This document shows positions 46,351 through 50,419 of a DNA stretch of 50,419 nucleotides, piece after piece (position 1 is the stretch's first letter; the number at the start of each line of letters is the position of its first letter). Both the position numbers and the translations under genes were made by a program. The notes under the pieces were generated by a model, which saw only the letters and a program-made list of their open reading frames with translations, made no database searches and was not told where the DNA came from. The DNA comes from Chara braunii (lineage: Eukaryota; Streptophyta; Charophyceae; Charales; Characeae), in assembly GCA_003427395.1 (NCBI GenBank), contig BFEA01000083.1:761376-811794 (forward strand), in the 5' to 3' direction.

Positions 46351-46760
46351 TAAGGATGAACTCGTACAGCCCATCGCGCGTCTTGAATGCAGTCTTGTGC
46401 TGGTCACTCGGATCAACTTCAATCTGGTGGTAACCAGATTTGAGGTCAATCTTGGAGAAGACCTTGCATCCACCTGCCGCATCTAGCAGATCATCTATGC
46501 GAGGCAAAGGGTAAGCATTCTTTCTTGTGATTCAATTGAGACCACGATAGTCAATACACATCCGGAGTTTGCCTCCTTTCTTTGGCACAAACAAGACAGG
46601 TGCACCAAATTCAGACTCACTGGGCCTAATCCATCCATGGTCAATCATATCATCAATCTTCCGTCTCAACTCCTCCAACTCGCCTTATCCCATACGGTAG
46701 ACGCAACCCTTTGGAGGAACACTCCCCTCTATTATCTCGATTTTGTGTTTGACCGGACGC
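46351..46760 (-). pseudogene. RT fingers and first palm motif, two stops
   Basis: In one frame: RPVKHKIEIIEGSVPPKG, CVYRMG then TAA (~46,685), [45 protein letters not shown] then TGA (~46,530), [38 protein letters not shown] (first catalytic Asp) and LYEFILMP. After MP one T is missing compared with the usual 'MP-aromatic-GL' codons, shifting into the frame of the next feature at about 46,350. Confidence 0.9.
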
Positions 46761-47227
46761 TCGGGAACTCCACAAGGTTCGGCCAGAACTTCAGGGAATC
46801 GATCCAATAGTTGGCGAACGTTTGTTGGGACTTCCGGTGGAGGATCATCCTCATCAGAAGAAAGAAAATTAGACTGAGAATTTACAGCAATTACAACCGG
46901 ATTAGAAGTAGAAGGATTATTCACAGTAGAAGTAGATGGATTAAAAGTAGAGTTACTTACCGAGATAGAAAATGCAGCAAAAGTAGAAGGCACATGGAGT
47001 GGTTTTACAAGGGCTATATGTACAAACTCAGCTTCCTTGCGCCTGCGCACTGATTTGCAGAATTTGTTAGCACTTAGAAGAGTCACAGGGGACTCGCGCA
47101 TCTCATCTAATAAGACGGTACGCTCGTTCCCCTTGGCATCAAGTACCACGAACTGATTGTCCGCCCACGTGGTCCTTAGGCAATGAGCCTTTAGCCATCC
47201 CAAGCCAAGACCGCGTCGAACGGACAC
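46760..47227 (-). pseudogene. Protease end and RT linker
   Basis: It reads WLKAHCLRTTWADNQFVVLD and NERTVLLDEMRESP, the strand-rich region after the psi-loop of retropepsin, then a Ser/Thr/Asn-rich linker (STFNPSTSTVNNPSTSNP) and LLDRFPEVLAEPCGVPERPV, which normally precedes RT. It overlaps the preceding frame at 47,191-47,227, showing a frameshift. Confidence 0.8.
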
Positions 47228-47760
47228 TTATCCAGGACATAGAAATTTAGTTCATGTGTGACAGTGCAGTCTTTGTCAAAGGTGATGCGCACACCTTTGA
47301 CAGCATGAGTGGAAGTGACAACCTCTTGGTTGCCCACCTGAGTCTGACAAGGGTTCTGCAGTTCCACTTGCTTCATAACCAGACCCGCCTTACGAATCCC
47401 GTTCGGAGAGAAGAAATTAGTGGTCGAACCACTGTCAATCGGCACACGGATGTATCGGCGGTTAATGAGCAGTTTAAAGAAAGTCAGCTCCACGCTCCCT
47501 TGAACACGGCGTTGCTGCTTGAGCTGCAGCCAATGCTCCATATGGGCGTGGAGGTCGACCTCTTTAGACTCCTCCCAAGGCTCAGTGTATAACACTTGGA
47601 CTGCATCAGCCTTGGAATCAACATTAGCTTGGGCTTCAAGAGCACGCTGCTGACCAGATCCAGGCTCCTCGGAAGGGCCTGCAACTGACTGCCCAACTTC
47701 CCTTGCTGTAGAGAGTGTTGATAACTCCACTACACCCCTTGCCTGCTTCCCTGAAGACGA
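47191..47760 (-). pseudogene. Retropepsin-type protease
   Basis: The active-site strand reads RYIRVPIDSGSTTNFFSPNG with Asp at about 47,434-47,436, followed by QVELQNPCQTQVGNQEVVTS and HELNFYVLDKCPFDAVLAWD (psi-loop). The D-S-G triad is intact. The domain is followed by a frameshift to the next frame. Confidence 0.88.
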
Positions 47761-49459
47761 TAGCAATCCTGCACAACATGCCCAGGCTTTTGACAATGCA
47801 GGCATACGCGCAGTTTGGACCTTCTTTCCCATTCTTTTTGGCTGATGCGGAGGGCTTCCCAAGGCTTGGTAGAAGCGTACTCCGGTTTCTTAGGGATCCT
47901 AGCATTTTTGGGAAGGTGTAAGACAGTTCCCTTACCTGAAGCACGGTTAAAGCAGTCTTTCTGAATGCATTAAGTTTTTCATCATCATTTCTGTCACACT
48001 CAATGGCTGAAGTGGAACAGCTCGTATCGGAGTTCGGCTCTAGATCGTCATCTAGAGACAAATCATCCGCATAAAACTGATCGTCAACCTCCTGATGATC
48101 ATGCAGTGCAAGCTGGTTACTGCTTCCAAACCGCTTGCGTTGTGGTTTCCCACCTGCAGCGGGCGCCTTCTTGCGCCTGGCGAGGTCCTTGGCCTCTAGG
48201 TCAACTAGGTCCTTCATGAGCTCTCGCCAGGTAGCATGGTCCTTGAGTGCTAGCAGGGAGAGGTATTCTTTAGGGGCCACTCCCATGACTACATCCATAC
48301 AAGACACGTCAGTCATTCCCAGATCCGGAGTGGTGAACAAACCAGTCAAGTGCTGTTCCAAAGCCTGCATGGATGACTTCCATGTTTGGCCCTTGAGGGC
48401 CTCAAGCTTCAGCCTAGCCTTGAGCGCAGCATGTTTATCTCAGTACCGGTGAAGGAGAAGATCCTCAAGGGCGCGGACAGGGGTGACCTTCAGCCAATCA
48501 GTCAGGTCTATGCGTTCATAGCCTACTGCGACAGCTTGGAGCTCAATGTGGTTTCGTACGGCGGGCTCAGTATTAGTCCCCATGATCATACTTCGGTCCT
48601 CTTGCGGTGTCCGCATGACCTCGAAGTACGACCTCATGGAACTAATCCAAGAGGTGATGTCTGCCTTCCCGTCATACTTGGACGGCAGCGTGGCCGCCCG
48701 CTTGTCCACCATGGGACCGCTGTACTGAACGCCAGTGGGAACTTCGGCGTTTTGGGCTGATGTCCCTGCATTCGGGACCATGACCAGCGCAGAACTGCCG
48801 ATGATGCCGCTCAAGGAGCTGGCGCCGGTTCCTGCACTTGCCACAGTTCCGCTTGCCCTTGGCACGAGGGATGTGTTGGCTTGAGAGGTTGGGATTATAG
48901 CAGATCGAGGGTTAGGAGGGCCGGAGGTAGACAACTGGAACTGTTCGAGGCTAATTACCTTAGCCTGCAGCTCTTCGTTCCACTGCTCAAGTGCTGTCAT
49001 ACGAGACTTAAGGTTTTCCAAGGTCCGCAGTCGGACCAAGGCTGCTACAGCAGCAGCTAGTTCCTCCTGGAACCGGTCAGCATTGGCTCTCGGGATCCGA
49101 AGGAGAGCTACCTGATCGGCAATGTCGGCGGCTCTAGCTGTTGCCGCTGCCTCCCTTTCCCTCTGCACGGCATCATCATACAATTTTTGAAAGAATGGTT
49201 TCTGGCTCTCATCTGCTGCATCCAGCATGACCTGCCATTGGGCAGATGTGATGACAGCCATGCTAGAGGGAGGGGCATCAGTAGAACTCTCAAGAGGGGT
49301 CCGCTCTCTCCTTACGTTTGGACGAACACTCCTCTTACCCCTTCTCACACTCTCAAACAACACGCCTTCTCTCTCCCTTTCCTCTCTTTTCGCTGTCTGC
49401 GCACGCGTCTCTATACTGGACATAGATAGTTCAGATAAAAGAAACAAACAGAAAACCAC
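47636..49459 (-). pseudogene. Gag, one in-frame TGA
   Basis: It probably starts at the second Met, MSSIETRAQTAKREERERE, rather than at the hydrophobic MVFCLFLLSELS extension. The order is a basic/charged N-terminus, a coiled-coil (FQEELAAAVAALVRLRTLEN, SRMTALEQWNEELQAKVISL), a Ser/Ala/Gly linker, then capsid: LPSKYDGKADITSWISSMRS and HIELQAVAVGYERIDLTDWL. A TGA at 48,440-48,442 (HRY-stop-DKHAAL) is the only break; the frame goes on with KARLKLEALKGQTWKSSMQA and LAPKEYL-type helices to acidic sequence. CGA to TGA is the simplest origin. Confidence 0.9.
47763..47804 (-). other. Intact CCHC zinc knuckle in a third frame
   Basis: CLHCQKPGHVVQDC fits CX2CX4HX4C exactly. It belongs to neither of the two overlapping longer frames, so frameshifts lie on one or both sides. 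It binds RNA in Gag. Confidence 0.9.
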
Positions 49460-49460
49460 T

Positions 49461-49533
49461 CAGAGAAGAAGGTAGAACTCCTGGCCGGAGCGGCAAATCA
49501 TTTGGACTTAGAGTGTGGCACACAGCAGAAGAA

Positions 49534-49564
<31 letters not shown>

Positions 49565-50419
49565 AAAATAGAAACAGCAGAGAGGTCTGATTTATAGAAC
49601 GGGCCCGATCAGATCAGTTGGAGATCCCCTCTTGTCTAACCTCACAGGGGACATACATAACAGTAAATCAGATGAAGAAGACTAATCTGCAGCAATGGAG
49701 ATTTCGAGGGGTGCAGATGGTCGCCGAGTCAGACGCGGGGCAGTATGTGCTAACATGCGGTAAGGCCAGTCAAGATCCCCTTGAAAGGAATGCCCTTGCT
49801 GTCCGTATGTCCCCCAATTCCAGCACAGCAAAGAAATGCACTGGCGGCAACAGATCTGGGCCCAAAAGGTCCTGNCCCGTTGGGCCTGGTCCCACTGGGT
49901 CCCGAGGGGTCCCAAGTAGGCCGTGGACCAGGACCAACGTGATAGGGGTGCCAAGTCGGTCCCAAACTGCCTCTACCGTACTGAAAAGGAAAGGACAACT
50001 TTCAGCAAGAACTCACTTCTACAGCCGTTCAGAAATGAAAAGACAATGCACCGTAGAAAGATATGTCATTTAGAGTAGATACATCTTTCATCCATCCATC
50101 AGGTGAGAAAGCAATCCACAAGCTCCCACACACAAGTGACACAACCAAGACGGCAGAGAAGAGGAAGAGAACGCAGCACACCCCCAACAGGCCATGAAGC
50201 ACCAAGCAACCTCCCACGGGCTTTCCCAGGTCACACGGCACTTACCTGTGAGGCCCGACCTCCAAAGATGGATTACGAGTCACTCCCCTCTCATATAAGT
50301 CCTCCTAACCCCTAGCTACCACTACACGAAGTGTCCTAGCATGACTAAGAGGGCCTTCCTACACCCCTGTTGCAAAGCCGGATCCCCCGTCGATGCCTGA
50401 AGACCAAAGTAGCAACTTG
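49461..50419. other. Flank upstream of the second gypsy gag; no gene
   Basis: It contains a (taaa)n run at 49,536-49,568, an N at 49,874 and a cluster of 'ggtccc' repeats at 49,865-49,960. It may include the 5' leader and part of a 5' LTR, but no sequence repeated at 43,950-44,100 was found. Confidence 0.5.

Larger units (their letters stand above)
43951..49460 (-). mobile_element. Second Ty3/gypsy element, nearly complete internal region
   Basis: The order gag, zinc knuckle, protease, RT, RNase H, integrase and GPY/F runs right to left. Most lesions are single: TGA in gag, frameshifts around the knuckle and protease, two stops and one 1-bp deletion in RT, two stops in integrase. This is much less decay than in the neighbour at 28.6-41.7 kb. 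I found no LTR pair, primer site or target duplication; the left end may be truncated and the right end may lie in 49,460-50,419 or beyond. Confidence 0.88.

Noticed and set aside
44703-47592. Several + strand frames of 60-118 codons
   Set aside because: Shadows of the - strand pol, whose motifs are unmistakable.

Overview
The window looks like nuclear DNA of a plant-lineage (streptophyte) eukaryote, made almost entirely of nested and decayed repeats. The grounds are Ty3/gypsy polyproteins with an initiator-tRNA-Met primer site and a chromodomain, an endonuclease-type LINE, foldback and TIR elements, satellite DNA, long microsatellites, and the absence of operons or compact genes. The gag-like sequences remind me of a charophyte such as Chara, but that is an impression I could not check. 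Runs of N show a draft assembly. I found no intact host gene and no tRNA or complete rRNA gene.

Layout. 1-3.1 kb is one copy of a composite repeat (called Y here): five ~124-bp tandem units, then an array of short hairpins with a constant loop and variable but self-complementary arms, ending in a 449-bp tandem duplication. 3.1-6.7 kb is unassigned. 6.7-13 kb holds a gag-like zinc-knuckle remnant on the + strand and, on the - strand, a long broken reading frame ending in a retrotransposon gag domain, overlapped by repeat X. 13-15.9 kb is unassigned. 15.9-21 kb is satellite territory: (GA)n, a 54-bp minisatellite, a ~91-bp satellite with a 7-mer higher-order repeat, a clean insertion carrying a plastid-type 16S rRNA fragment, and a polypurine tract. 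22-24.3 kb has two diverged copies of another repeat (B). 24.7-25.4 kb has one unidentified + strand open frame. 27.1-28.6 kb has a second copy of X, in the opposite orientation, followed by the start of the second Y copy.

From 28.6 to about 44 kb the second Y copy is split by a series of insertions that can be read as a stratigraphy. (1) A minus-strand Ty3/gypsy chromovirus (28,644-41,678) has LTRs of about 1.05 kb, a CCAT target duplication and a tRNA-Met primer site. It has itself been hit by a LINE inside reverse transcriptase (32,262 to ~35,940), a 288-bp hAT-like MITE (39,367-39,654) and a 473-bp foldback element in one LTR (28,740-29,212). (2) An 859-bp TIR element with a 10-bp duplication lies at 42,279-43,137. 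(3) A 270-bp foldback MITE lies at 43,633-43,902, inside the loop of one of the Y hairpins. Joining the flanks restores alignment with the Y copy at the left end.

44.1-49.5 kb is a second, younger-looking minus-strand Ty3/gypsy element. Its gag, protease, RT, RNase H and integrase are nearly complete and are broken only by a few stops and frameshifts. No LTR pair was found for it in the window.

The genes do not form a host pathway. Those recognised belong to retrotransposition: gag packaging, protease maturation, tRNA-primed reverse transcription, integration, and LINE target-primed insertion. All copies here appear non-autonomous.
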